Below are positions 51,055 to 60,135 of a stretch of 64,000 bases of DNA, in pieces. Where the stretch lies: NCBI RefSeq assembly GCF_025642135.1, contig NZ_CP106793.1:4034001-4098000 (forward strand), given 5' to 3'. Made by a program: the position numbers and the translations under genes. Each line of letters starts with the position of its first letter. The stretch's first letter is position 1. The notes beneath the pieces were generated by a model, which did no database searches, was not told where the DNA came from, and worked only from the letters and a program-made list of their open reading frames with translations. This stretch comes from Streptomyces cynarae (lineage in GTDB: Bacteria; Actinomycetota; Actinomycetes; Streptomycetales; Streptomycetaceae).

Positions 51055-53448
51055 ATGACGCACATCGACGCGGGCGCCGAACTCGATCCCGTGCACCCCG
51101 CCCCGATGCCCGTGCGGACGCGCGGCCTGACCGCCGCCGAAGTGGCCGAGCGGGTCGCCCGCGGTGACGTCAACGACGTTCCCGTGCGCAGCAGCCGCTC
51201 CCTCGGCGAGATCGTCCGCGCGAACGTCTTCACCCGCTTCAACGCGATCATCGGTGTGCTGTGGCTGATCATGCTGTTCGTGGCGCCGTTCCAGGACAGC
51301 CTGTTCGGATACGTCATCATCGCGAACACCGGGATCGGCATCATCCAGGAGTGGCGGGCCAAGAAGACCCTGGACTCCCTCGCGGTGATCGGCGAGGCAC
51401 GGCCGACCGTGCGCCGGGACGGGACGGCGGCCGAGATCGGTACCTCCGAGATCGTGCTGGACGACGTCATCGAGATCGGGCCGGGGGACAAGATCGTCGT
51501 CGACGGCGTCTGCGTCGAGACCGACGGGCTGGAGATCGACGAGTCACTGCTCACCGGAGAGGCCGACCCCGTCGTCAAACGGCTCGGTGACCCTCTGATG
51601 TCCGGCAGCTTCGTGGTCGCGGGCGGTGGCGCGTTCCAGGCGACCAAGGTGGGCCGCGAGGCCTACGCCGTCCAGCTCGCCGACGAGGCGAGCCGTTTCA
51701 CACTCGTGCACTCCGAGATGCGCACCGGCATCTCGACCATCCTCAAGTACGTCACCTGGATGATGGTCCCGACCGCGGTCGGCCTGGTGATCAGCCAGCT
51801 GGTGACGACGCAGCACGGGATCAAGGACTCCGTCGCCCGCACGGTCGGAGGCATCGTGCCCATGGTCCCCGAGGGGCTGGTCCTGCTGACCTCCGTGGCC
51901 TTCGCGATCGGTGTCATACGGCTGGGCCGCAAGCAGGTCCTCGTCCAGGAGCTGCCCGCCATCGAGGGGCTCGCCCGCGTCGACACCGTCTGCCTCGACA
52001 AGACGGGCACCCTCACCGAGGGCGGCATGGACGTCACCGAGCTGCGACCGCTCCAGGGCGCCGACGAGACCTACATACGCAAGGTCCTCGGCGCCCTCGG
52101 CGAGGCGGACCCGCGTCCGAACGCCTCCCTCCAGGCGATCATCGACGCCTACCCCGACAGCGAGGACTGGCGCTGCCTCGAGGCCCTGCCCTTCTCCTCC
52201 GCCCGCAAGTACAGCGGCGCCTCCTTCAGCGAGGGCGACGGCCAGACCGGCACCTGGCTCCTCGGCGCCCCCGACGTCCTCCTCGACCCCGACGACCCAG
52301 CGCTGACCGAGACCGAGCGGCTGAGCGAGCAGGGGCTGCGCGTGCTGCTGCTGGCCCGCGCCTCCCGGGACCTGGACGACCCGCGGGTCACGGCCGGCGT
52401 CCGGCCCACCGCGCTGGTCGTCCTGGAGCAGCGGCTGCGCCCGGACGCCGCCGACACCCTGCGCTACTTCGCCGACCAGAACGTCCGCGCCAAGGTCATC
52501 TCCGGCGACAACGCGGTGTCGGTGGGCGCGGTGGCCGGAAAGCTCGGCATCCGTGGCCAGGTGATGGACGCCCGGCACCTGCCGCAGAACCAGGACGAGA
52601 TGGGGAAGTCCCTGGACAAGGGCACCGTCTTCGGCCGGGTCACCCCGCAGCAGAAGCGGGACATGGTGGGCGCGCTCCAGTCGCGCGGGCACACGGTGGC
52701 GATGACGGGCGACGGCGTGAACGACGTGCTGGCGCTCAAGGACGCGGACATCGGGGTGTCGATGGGCTCCGGCTCGGAGGCGACCCGGGCCGTGGCGCAG
52801 ATCGTGCTGCTCGACAACAGCTTCGCGACGCTGCCGTCGGTGGTCGGCGAGGGACGGCGCGTCATCGGGAACATCACGCGGGTCGCGACGCTGTTCCTGG
52901 TGAAGACGGTGTACTCGGTGCTCCTGGCGGTGCTGGTGGTGTGCTCGCAGGTGGAGTACCCCTTCCTGCCCCGGCACCTGACCCTGCTGTCGACCCTGAC
53001 GATCGGCGTCCCGGCGTTCTTCCTGGCCCTCGCGCCGAACAACGAGCGGGCGAGGCCCCACTTCGTCCGGCGGGTGATGCGGTACTCGATCCCGGGCGGG
53101 GCGGTGGCGGCGGTCGCCACGTTCGTCACGTACCTGATCGCCCGCCACCACTACAGCGGTCCCGGCTCCCTGGAGGCGGAGACCAGCGCGGCGACCCTCA
53201 CGCTGTTCCTGATCGCCATGTGGGTGCTGGCCATCGTCGCCCGCCCCTACACCTGGTGGCGGATCGGTCTGGTGGCCGCGATGGGCGTGGCGTTCGTGTG
53301 CGTGCTGGGGGTGCCGTGGCTGCAGCACTTCTTCGCCCTGAGGCTGGTCGGGGAGACGATCCCCTGGGTCGCGGTGGGCATCGCGGCGGTGTCGGCGGCC
53401 GCCCTGGAGCTGCTCTGGAAGCGGGTCGACCGCCGGTTCCCCGCATGA
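51055..53448 (+). CDS. P-type cation-transporting ATPase (CtpE-like)
   Basis: A 797-residue ion pump. The actuator loop is DESLLTGEADPVVK, helix M4 has GIVPMVPEGLVLLTSVAFAI (PEGL, as in Ca2+ and related pumps), the phosphorylation site is CLDKTGTLTEGG, and the hinge is MTGDGVNDVLALKDADIGVS. About ten membrane helices are visible. It resembles mycobacterial CtpE, reported to import Ca2+, rather than heavy-metal pumps, since no N-terminal metal-binding domain or CPC motif exists. A TACCGT box 7 nt before the ATG suggests a leaderless mRNA. The stop codon merges with an 18-bp tandem array. Confidence 0.92.
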   Translation: MTHIDAGAELDPVHPAPMPVRTRGLTAAEVAERVARGDVNDVPVRSSRSLGEIVRANVFTRFNAIIGVLWLIMLFVAPFQDSLFGYVIIANTGIGIIQEWRAKKTLDSLAVIGEARPTVRRDGTAAEIGTSEIVLDDVIEIGPGDKIVVDGVCVETDGLEIDESLLTGEADPVVKRLGDPLMSGSFVVAGGGAFQATKVGREAYAVQLADEASRFTLVHSEMRTGISTILKYVTWMMVPTAVGLVISQLVTTQHGIKDSVARTVGGIVPMVPEGLVLLTSVAFAIGVIRLGRKQVLVQELPAIEGLARVDTVCLDKTGTLTEGGMDVTELRPLQGADETYIRKVLGALGEADPRPNASLQAIIDAYPDSEDWRCLEALPFSSARKYSGASFSEGDGQTGTWLLGAPDVLLDPDDPALTETERLSEQGLRVLLLARASRDLDDPRVTAGVRPTALVVLEQRLRPDAADTLRYFADQNVRAKVISGDNAVSVGAVAGKLGIRGQVMDARHLPQNQDEMGKSLDKGTVFGRVTPQQKRDMVGALQSRGHTVAMTGDGVNDVLALKDADIGVSMGSGSEATRAVAQIVLLDNSFATLPSVVGEGRRVIGNITRVATLFLVKTVYSVLLAVLVVCSQVEYPFLPRHLTLLSTLTIGVPAFFLALAPNNERARPHFVRRVMRYSIPGGAVAAVATFVTYLIARHHYSGPGSLEAETSAATLTLFLIAMWVLAIVARPYTWWRIGLVAAMGVAFVCVLGVPWLQHFFALRLVGETIPWVAVGIAAVSAAALELLWKRVDRRFPA

Positions 53449-53535
53449 TGCCTCAGTCGAACGTGATGCCTCATTCGAACGTGACGCCCTAGTCGAACGT
53501 GACGCCCTAGTCGAACGCGACGCCCTAGTCGAACC
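53446..53535. repeat. 18-bp tandem repeat joining two convergent gene ends
   Basis: Five units: 53446-53463, 53464-53481, 53482-53499, 53500-53517, 53518-53535, of the type TGACGCCCTAGTCGAACG. The first unit starts with the stop codon of the P-type ATPase gene. The last contains the stop and final codons of the sacsin-like gene (minus strand), so the array is again made from gene 3' ends. Confidence 0.85.
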
Positions 53536-56500
53536 AGCGGTCCCGCGCCAGTTCCTCGGTGCGGGACGGGTCCTCCAGCAGCGCCGCCACCTCGAAGCGG
53601 CGCGGCCACTGGCCCGCCGCCCAGGCCAGGCCCGCCGCGACGCCCTCCAGGGTGGCCGCGTGCAGCACACCGTCGGACGTCAGGCGCCAGTCCAGCTCGA
53701 CCCCGTCGACGACGAGTACCTCGTGCTCCACGTACGTCCGCGGCGTCCGCGGTCCGAGCAGGACCCGCACCGAGTCCGGTACGTCGTGCTCGACGCCCTC
53801 GGAGCTCACCTCGCCCGTCACCGACTCGCTCAGCCGCCGCACCTGGAACAGCTCGGCCAGGTCGGCGGCCCGGGCCGGGCGGACCGGCAGCAGGGGGACG
53901 CCCTCGGTGAAGGGCAGCAGGTCGGGCGAGTCGACGACCACCGCGTCGGCGGCGTCCACGACCGTCACCCGCCCGTCGACCACCGCCCGCAGCTCCTCCG
54001 GCAAGGTCACCTGCTGCGGATCCAGCTCGGCCAACGCGCCGTACAGCGCGTGCAGTTGAGCGGCCGTGACGGCGCGGTCCGGGTCGGCGAGCCGGTCGAG
54101 GAGTTCCGCGGCGCCGCCGGGCTCGTCGAGGAGGGCGGCGACCGACGTCCGTACGCCGAGGGCGCGCAGCACCTGCTCGTCGTCGAAGCCGGTGGCGTCC
54201 GCCTCGTCGTACAGGCCGTGCAGCAGCGGGTCGCCGCCCGCCGCGCGCAGACCGGCCGGGCGGCGACCGTCCAGCACCGGGTGGCCGCGCAGCCACCAGG
54301 CCGCGTAGGGGCGTACGACCTCGTGCGTGCCGTCCGGCAGCAGCACCCGCACCGGCTGGGTGAGCGCGTCCCTGAGCGGGGGCCGCGAGAGCAGGGCGAG
54401 GGCCTGCGGCCAGCGGTCGTCGTCGACCAGGTCCAGGTCCCGTACCGCGACGATCTCGGTCGCCACCGGCGGTACCGGTGTGTCGGGCAGCCGGTCGAGG
54501 ACGTCCTCGCACCACACGTCGACCGCGTCGAGCAGCCCCACGTCGTCGGGTTCGGCGAAGTCGGAGTCGCGGGGCTCCAGTTCGTCCGGGTCCAGGACGA
54601 CGTCGGTGGCGCGGACGAGGGCGAAATCGGCGAGCACGCCGCAGGCGGCCAGCGGCTGCTCGCCCCAGCGTTCGGCCAGGTCGGCGTCCACGAAGGCCAG
54701 TTCGCCCTCGCGCATGACGCTCGCGAACGGGCTGCCGGGCAGCGCGAGTTCCCCGGCGGGCGCGAGTTCGCCGTCCTCGTCGGGCAGCGCGAGCGCGCCG
54801 AGCCACGGCTCGTCACCGGGGTCGAGGGCCGCCTCGCGGACGAGGGCGAGCACGGTGTCCGCCAGCTCCTCCGCGTCCAGACCGTCCTCCTCCCAGCCCG
54901 CGCCCTCGTCCTCGAGGGAGGCGGCGACGGCGGCCCGCACCTGCGGGGTGGTGAGGATGGCCCGCGGGGTGGCCGGGAGCGCGCCGAGCTTCTCCAGCAG
55001 CGGATGGGCGCCGTCCGCGTGGGCGACCTTCAGTCCCAGCCGGGCCAGCGCCTCCGGAGCCACCGGCGGCCCGTCGAAGGTCGGCAGCAGGACCTGCCGG
55101 GGCCCGATCGTGGTCCGCCCGTCGGCCAGCGGCACCGGCAGCCCGGACAACCGGTCCGGGTCGACCCCGGCCAGGCTGTCGTACAGCCGCCACCACCACT
55201 CCGGCGCCTTCTCCAGCCCCGCGAGCCGGTCGATCGCCTCGGTCAGCGGCACCCGGGCCACGCCCAGCGTCCGCAGCTCCACGCGGCGTTCGAGGCCCGC
55301 GGGCAGCAGGCAGGGCAGCACCTCGGCGAGGACCCGCACGGTCCCGGTCCCGGCGCCCTCGACGATCTCGGCGTCCCGGGGGCGCAGCGCCTCGGGCAGT
55401 TCGTCGTCGTCGCCGGGCTCGTTCGCGGGCGGCAGGAAAGCGGTGCGCGGCAGCCGCTCCAGGATGGCCCCGCGCAGCGCGCCGTCCAGCTCGCCCTTGC
55501 CCAGCGGCCCCGGCACCAGGTCGAGGATGCCGGGGGTCACCGGGCGCCAATCGGCGAGGAGTTCGGCGTAGGCGTCGGCCGCGCGCTCCACCAGGAAGTC
55601 GGTCAGCGGGCCGGGCGCGGCGTGGCGGCGGCTGGTGTCCAGCGGGAACGAGGCGATGAGCAGGGCGGGCACCCCGAGCGGCTCGTCGCTGGGGGTCGGG
55701 GCGTGCACCACCGGGGCGGTGCGGGGACGGCCCGGGGTGCCGTCGGCCTCAGCGGGGACGGCCCAGGTGACGGACCAGTGGGGGCGCAGCCGCTCCTCGA
55801 CCGGGCGGTCGGCGAGCAGGTCGGGGGTGAGGGGGCCGTGCTGGGAGACGGTGCGCCAGCGGGTGGTGCCGTCCCGGGAGTCCTCCACGACGGTGTCGGT
55901 GCCCTCGGTGCGGCGGACCAGCGTGCGAGGGCTCTCGTCGTGGATCTCGACGACGACCTCTTCGAGGCCGGGCAGGGCGAGCAGCAGCGCGTCGTCGACG
56001 GCCCCCAGCAGCCGCTCGGCCAGATCGGCGGCCGCCGCGTCGCGCAGCGGGAGGATGACGGCGGTGTCGTACGGGTCCGGGGCGGTGCCCTCGGCGGCGA
56101 ACGGCAGCCTCAGCAGCGGTACGTGCCCGTCGCGGCGGCGGATCTCGTCGCCGAGGCCGGGGCTGTGCCGGGCGGTCTCGGTGGCGAGTTCCCGGGCCTC
56201 GGACAGGGACCAGCGCACCCCTCCGTGCCGGCCGACGACCGCGGGGTCGTCACTGACGGAGAGGACGGCCGCGAAGCCGACGCCGAAGCGGCCGACGGCC
56301 TGCTCCCGTTCGTCGCGCTTGGCGGAGGCCCGCAGGGTGGAGAGCGACTCGACACCGGCCGCGTCGAGCGGGGCACCGGTGTTGGCGGCGACGAGCACGC
56401 CCTCGCGGAGGGTCAGCCGGAGCCGTCCCGGGACCCCCGCCCGGGCCGCGGCGTCGGCGGCGTTCTGTGCGAGCTCCACGACGAGGCGGTCGCGGTAACC

Positions 56501-56641
56501 GCCGAGGACGAGGTCCTCCTCGGCGTTGGCGTCCTCGCGGAACCGGGCCGGGCTGGTCGCCCAGGCGTCCAGCACGCCGCGGCGCAGGCGGGCCGTGCCG
56601 AACGGGTCGCCTTCGGCTGCCGGTCGCACGAACTTGCTCAC
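53525..56641 (-). CDS. Sacsin N-terminal ATP-binding (GHKL) domain-like large protein
   Basis: A 1038-residue cytosolic protein. The first 250 residues form a GHKL/HSP90-type ATPase: N-box VVELAQNAADAAARAG with the catalytic-type Glu and Asn, then AGVESLSTLRASAKRDE, and the G2-type loop AVGRFGVGFAAVLSVSDD. The remaining 790 residues are Leu/Asp/Pro-rich without a recognised domain; they could be a client-binding or nuclease-regulating module. Sacsin/HSP90-like proteins act as chaperones or in DNA-defence systems, but no partner genes are here. A GTG start at 56641 has GAGGGAG at 8 nt. Confidence 0.82.
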   Translation of the reverse strand: MSKFVRPAAEGDPFGTARLRRGVLDAWATSPARFREDANAEEDLVLGGYRDRLVVELAQNAADAAARAGVPGRLRLTLREGVLVAANTGAPLDAAGVESLSTLRASAKRDEREQAVGRFGVGFAAVLSVSDDPAVVGRHGGVRWSLSEARELATETARHSPGLGDEIRRRDGHVPLLRLPFAAEGTAPDPYDTAVILPLRDAAAADLAERLLGAVDDALLLALPGLEEVVVEIHDESPRTLVRRTEGTDTVVEDSRDGTTRWRTVSQHGPLTPDLLADRPVEERLRPHWSVTWAVPAEADGTPGRPRTAPVVHAPTPSDEPLGVPALLIASFPLDTSRRHAAPGPLTDFLVERAADAYAELLADWRPVTPGILDLVPGPLGKGELDGALRGAILERLPRTAFLPPANEPGDDDELPEALRPRDAEIVEGAGTGTVRVLAEVLPCLLPAGLERRVELRTLGVARVPLTEAIDRLAGLEKAPEWWWRLYDSLAGVDPDRLSGLPVPLADGRTTIGPRQVLLPTFDGPPVAPEALARLGLKVAHADGAHPLLEKLGALPATPRAILTTPQVRAAVAASLEDEGAGWEEDGLDAEELADTVLALVREAALDPGDEPWLGALALPDEDGELAPAGELALPGSPFASVMREGELAFVDADLAERWGEQPLAACGVLADFALVRATDVVLDPDELEPRDSDFAEPDDVGLLDAVDVWCEDVLDRLPDTPVPPVATEIVAVRDLDLVDDDRWPQALALLSRPPLRDALTQPVRVLLPDGTHEVVRPYAAWWLRGHPVLDGRRPAGLRAAGGDPLLHGLYDEADATGFDDEQVLRALGVRTSVAALLDEPGGAAELLDRLADPDRAVTAAQLHALYGALAELDPQQVTLPEELRAVVDGRVTVVDAADAVVVDSPDLLPFTEGVPLLPVRPARAADLAELFQVRRLSESVTGEVSSEGVEHDVPDSVRVLLGPRTPRTYVEHEVLVVDGVELDWRLTSDGVLHAATLEGVAAGLAWAAGQWPRRFEVAALLEDPSRTEELARDRWFD

Positions 56642-56796
56642 GGTTCACTCTCCCTCTGGCGGCGGGGGGCTGCCGCCGGACGAAGGTACCGTGCGGGAGC
56701 GTGGCCGACATTCGGACAGGTGCCGTCCGTCGGGCGCGCCGCTCCTGGGGCGCCGCCCCCAGGTCCCCGTATCGGCCTGAACGGGCTCGTCCTAGG

Positions 56797-56831
56797 TCTC
56801 CCCCAAGCTCCACGAGCAGGGGGGACCCCCA
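56797..56831. repeat. Short palindromic element, copy 4, intergenic
   Basis: Plus strand TCTCCCCCAAGCTC, CACGAGCAGGGGGGACCCCC. It matches the coding-strand sequence of copies 1 and 2 but has a shorter central hairpin. It lies between the sacsin-like gene and the DUF3027 gene. Confidence 0.65.
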
Positions 56832-56870
56832 GACGGGCCGGTGATGCCGGACCAGGCTCCGGCCGTGCTC

Positions 56871-57791
56871 CTAGGAGTGTCCCAGCTCCGCCGACGACTC
56901 GTCCGCCACCGCCGGCACCGACCCCTCCGGCGACGGCCGCAGCGGGAACGGTTCGACCTTCGTCTCGTCGACCACCGGCGGAGCCGGGCGCGGCGTCTTC
57001 GGCATGACCGCCGCCTCCGAGTGGCCGCCGCAGCCGTACGACAGCGAGACCACGCGGCCGTCCGCCGGGGAGAACTCGTTTGCGCACACCCCGAAGGCCT
57101 GTCCGAGCGAGCCGCCGATCGGGACCAGGAAGCCGCAGGAGACACAGGAGGCGGGAGCCGCCTGTGCCATCGGCGTCTTGGCGCCGAACGCCTCCTCCCA
57201 GCGGTCGGCGGCGACGTGCAGTCCATAGCGGGACAGGACCCGGGCGCGGCGCATGCCCAGCTCCTCAGCCACCGCGGAGATCGAACCGCGCGACGGGGCG
57301 ATCGGCAGGTTCGCCGGGGTCCCGCCGGTCACCTCCGCGTCCTCCGCCTCGACCAGTTCGGCCATCTCGCCGGAGACCGCCGCGTTCGGCGGCGGCTCCT
57401 CCTCGCCGGTGAAGCCGGGCTCCAGGCGCAGGTCCTCGGCGTCCGTCGGCAGCAGGTCGCCCGGACCCAGGTCGCCGGGGCGCAGCCGCTCGCTCCACGG
57501 CACCCACTCCGGGGCGAGCAGTGCGTCGGGGCCGGGCAGCAGGACCGTCTCGTCCACCGTGACGACCTTCGCGCGCGAGGCCCGCGCGACCGTCACCGCC
57601 CAGCGCCAGCCCCGGTACCCCAGTTCCTTGCACTCGAAGAAGTGCGTGACAACACGGTCACCCTCGGAGACCATCCCGGAGTGCTCGCCGACGACGCCGG
57701 GCGCGGCGGCCTCCTCGGCGGCGGTACGTGCGAGGTCGATCGCCTCGGCGCACAGGCGGTCGGGGGTGCGGCTTCGCGTTGTCGCGCTCAC
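56871..57791 (-). CDS. DUF3027 family protein
   Basis: A 306-residue protein of an actinobacterial family with unknown role. Segments such as DRVVTHFFECKELGYRGWRW and AEEDAEVTGGTP-like acidic linker (VEAEDAEVTGGTPANLP) precede a C-terminal Cys-rich module, CVSCGFLVPIGGSLGQAFGV, then CANEFSPADGRVVS and SYGCGGHSEA. The four Cys and the His suggest a zinc site. The GTG at 57791 follows AGGAGAG at 12 nt; the frame extends upstream but in a region with no similarity. Confidence 0.85.
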   Translation of the reverse strand: MSATTRSRTPDRLCAEAIDLARTAAEEAAAPGVVGEHSGMVSEGDRVVTHFFECKELGYRGWRWAVTVARASRAKVVTVDETVLLPGPDALLAPEWVPWSERLRPGDLGPGDLLPTDAEDLRLEPGFTGEEEPPPNAAVSGEMAELVEAEDAEVTGGTPANLPIAPSRGSISAVAEELGMRRARVLSRYGLHVAADRWEEAFGAKTPMAQAAPASCVSCGFLVPIGGSLGQAFGVCANEFSPADGRVVSLSYGCGGHSEAAVMPKTPRPAPPVVDETKVEPFPLRPSPEGSVPAVADESSAELGHS

Positions 57792-58168
57792 AGGTATCGC
57801 TTCTCTCCTACGCCGTCTCACGGGTGCGCCCTTCCTCGGCTGGGTGCGGACGGAGCGGACCTGAGGGCCGCGTCGACGTCCGCGCCCGATCGCGCTCGGG
57901 CGCACCCACACCATCCATTCTGCGGGATGGATTTCAGGCGCGCGGCCGAGAACAATCGCCACGGCGCGCTACGCACGCTACCCTCTCCGAGCCCCGGCGC
58001 CCACACCGAGTCGCTGCGCTTTCCCGGAGCCCGGCCCTCCGCATGCCGTTCCGGACGTGTCGCCGCGGCCCCTCCAGGCGGGCGCGTCCCGCCCCCTGTA
58101 CGACACCGGTCGATCCCGTACGTGCGGTAACGGCACTACACCCGCGCTTCTCGGGGCACTATGACGGG
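57792..58168. other. Divergent intergenic region
   Basis: About 380 bp without a gene. It must carry the promoters of the DUF3027 gene (minus) and the MFS gene (plus). CACTAT at 58158-58163 is 5-6 nt before the MFS GTG, a leaderless-type -10. Otherwise nothing recognised. Confidence 0.35.
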
Positions 58169-59602
58169 GTGGCAGCCGCGAGGTCGTCCCAGGGAACCAC
58201 CGGGGTCGGTGGGGTCGGGGGGCGCAGCCGAGGTGGCGGTTCGGGCCGGTTCGGCGGGCCCGTCCGCGCGGTCGGCCGTGCCGTGCGCCGTCCGCTCACC
58301 GGTGTCGCCCGCGGCATCCGGAAGGCCACGCACGCGCACGGCGCGGGCGAGTCCGGTCTCGGCAAGCTGATCGAACTGCACGCGGTGAACGGCGCCGGCG
58401 ACGTCATGATCACCGTCGCCCTCGCCTCCACCGTCTTCTTCTCCGTGCCGACCGACGAGGCCCGCGGGCGCGTCGCGCTCTACCTCGCCATCACCATGGC
58501 GCCGTTCACGGTGCTCGCCCCCGTGATCGGCCCCCTCCTCGACCGCCTCCCGCACGGCCGGCGGGCCGCGATGGCGGGCGCGATGCTCGCCCGCGCCCTG
58601 CTCGCTCTGATCATCTCGGGGGCGGTGGCGAGCGGAAGCCTGGAGCTGTACCCGGCGGCGCTCGGCGTCCTCGTCGCGTCGAAGGCGTACGGCGTCGTCC
58701 GCAGCGCCGTGGTGCCACGGCTGCTGCCGCCCCACTTCTCCCTGGTGAAGGCCAACTCCCGGGTCACCCTCGGGGGCCTGCTCGCCACCGGGCTGGCCGC
58801 CCCGGTCGGAGCCGCGCTGCACGCCGTCGGTCCCAGCTGGCCGCTGTACGGCGCCTTCGTACTGTTCGTCGCGGGGACGTTCCTGTCGTTCTCGCTCCCG
58901 CCGAAGGTCGACTCGGCGAAGGGGGAGGACCGCGCGCTGCTCGCCTCGGACGAGGAGCATCTGCACGGCCCCGAGCGCAAGGCGGCCTCACGCCGGCCCG
59001 GGCTGCGTACCGTGGGCCCCGCCGTCATCCACGCCCTGGTCGCCAACGCCGCGCTGCGCTCCCTGTCCGGCTTCCTGATCTTCTTCCTCGCCTTCCTGCT
59101 GCGCGAGCACCCCCTCACCGGGGAGAGCGCGGCCGTGTCGCTGGGCATCGTGGGCGTGGCGGCGGGCACGGGCAACGCGCTCGGTACGGCCGTCGGCGCC
59201 TGGCTGAGGTCGCGCGCACCGGAAGTGATCATCGTGACGGTGGTGGCGATCGTGCTGGGCGCGGCGATCACCGCGGCGGTGTTCTTCGGAGCGTTCCTGG
59301 TGGCGTGTCTGGCGGCGGTCGCCGGGTTCGCGCAGGCACTCGCCAAGCTGGCGCTGGACGCGCTGATCCAGCGGGACGTGCCGGAGCTGGTGCGCACGTC
59401 GGCGTTCGCGCGCTCGGAGACCTTGTTGCAGATGGCGTGGGTGCTGGGCGGCGCGATCGGGATCGTGCTCCCCCTCAACGGGGTGCTGGGGCTCTCGGTC
59501 GGCGCGGCCATCGTCGCGACGGGCTGGCTGCCGACGGTACGGGCACTGCTGACCTCGGCACGGCGCGAGGGCACGGCCCCGGCCCGGGTGCCCGGGGCCT
59601 GA
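58169..59602 (+). CDS. MFS transporter
   Basis: A 477-residue membrane protein with a Gly/Arg-rich basic N-tail (first 55 residues) and about twelve helices in two bundles. The conserved region GPLLDRLPHGRRAAMAGAML is motif A, and VPRLLPPHFSLVKANSRVTL and ELVRTSAFARSETLLQMAWV recur in the family. It resembles conserved streptomycete MFS proteins with no known substrate. A GTG at 58169 downstream of a CACTAT box was chosen; other starts in the same frame are further upstream and lack family support. Confidence 0.82.
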   Translation: MAAARSSQGTTGVGGVGGRSRGGGSGRFGGPVRAVGRAVRRPLTGVARGIRKATHAHGAGESGLGKLIELHAVNGAGDVMITVALASTVFFSVPTDEARGRVALYLAITMAPFTVLAPVIGPLLDRLPHGRRAAMAGAMLARALLALIISGAVASGSLELYPAALGVLVASKAYGVVRSAVVPRLLPPHFSLVKANSRVTLGGLLATGLAAPVGAALHAVGPSWPLYGAFVLFVAGTFLSFSLPPKVDSAKGEDRALLASDEEHLHGPERKAASRRPGLRTVGPAVIHALVANAALRSLSGFLIFFLAFLLREHPLTGESAAVSLGIVGVAAGTGNALGTAVGAWLRSRAPEVIIVTVVAIVLGAAITAAVFFGAFLVACLAAVAGFAQALAKLALDALIQRDVPELVRTSAFARSETLLQMAWVLGGAIGIVLPLNGVLGLSVGAAIVATGWLPTVRALLTSARREGTAPARVPGA

Positions 59603-59673
59603 TCGCGGGAGCGGGCGGCACGTCGTCCACCCCGCGTGGGGGGCGCTCCGGCCGTGCCCGATAGCCTTCGGCC

Positions 59674-60135
59674 ATGACCGCACTGCGTTCCCGTCGCGCC
59701 GTAGCCGCCTTCGGCGCCGTTTCCGCCGGACTGCTCCTGCTGTCCGCCTGTGAGAAGCCTTCGCCGCTGGCGACCATCACGGTCGGCACGAACTCGGTGA
59801 GCTCCCAGACCGACTGCTACAACGACGGCAAGGAAGTCCCCTCCGCCGATCTGGCGAAGTGCCTGAAGTCGAAGGACATCAAGTCGATCAAGGTCGATCC
59901 CGACGAGACGGTCCGCTTCGGCGTCGACCCGGCCATCGCGGACAAGGGCTGGACGATCCTGATGAACGGCCAGCCGCTGACCGAGTCCAGCACCAAGACC
60001 TACCGCACGATCCCGGGCAGCGTGTTCTTCAACGCCCAGTACGGGGCGAGCGGCAACTCCACGCTCGTCTCCATCAAGGAGGGCGAGAGCAAGGTGACGG
60101 GACTGTGGTCCTTCAAGCTCGAGAAGGCTTCCTGA
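59674..60135 (+). CDS. DUF2771 family lipoprotein
   Basis: A 153-residue predicted lipoprotein. The basic N-region (TALRSRRAVAAFGAVSAGLL) leads to the lipobox LLSAC with Cys near residue 26. The mature domain has TDCYNDGKEVPSADLAKCLK, which could form a disulphide, and a beta-rich C-terminus. DUF2771 proteins are conserved in streptomycetes with no known role. The stop overlaps the mqnB start by CTGA, so it heads a small operon with the futalosine genes. Confidence 0.85.
   Translation: MTALRSRRAVAAFGAVSAGLLLLSACEKPSPLATITVGTNSVSSQTDCYNDGKEVPSADLAKCLKSKDIKSIKVDPDETVRFGVDPAIADKGWTILMNGQPLTESSTKTYRTIPGSVFFNAQYGASGNSTLVSIKEGESKVTGLWSFKLEKAS

Noticed and set aside
53660..57007. 1115-codon plus-strand ORF opposite the sacsin-like gene
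   Set aside because: Shadow frame of a GC-rich gene; Val/Gly/Arg/Gln-rich, no motif, while the minus strand has GHKL motifs.
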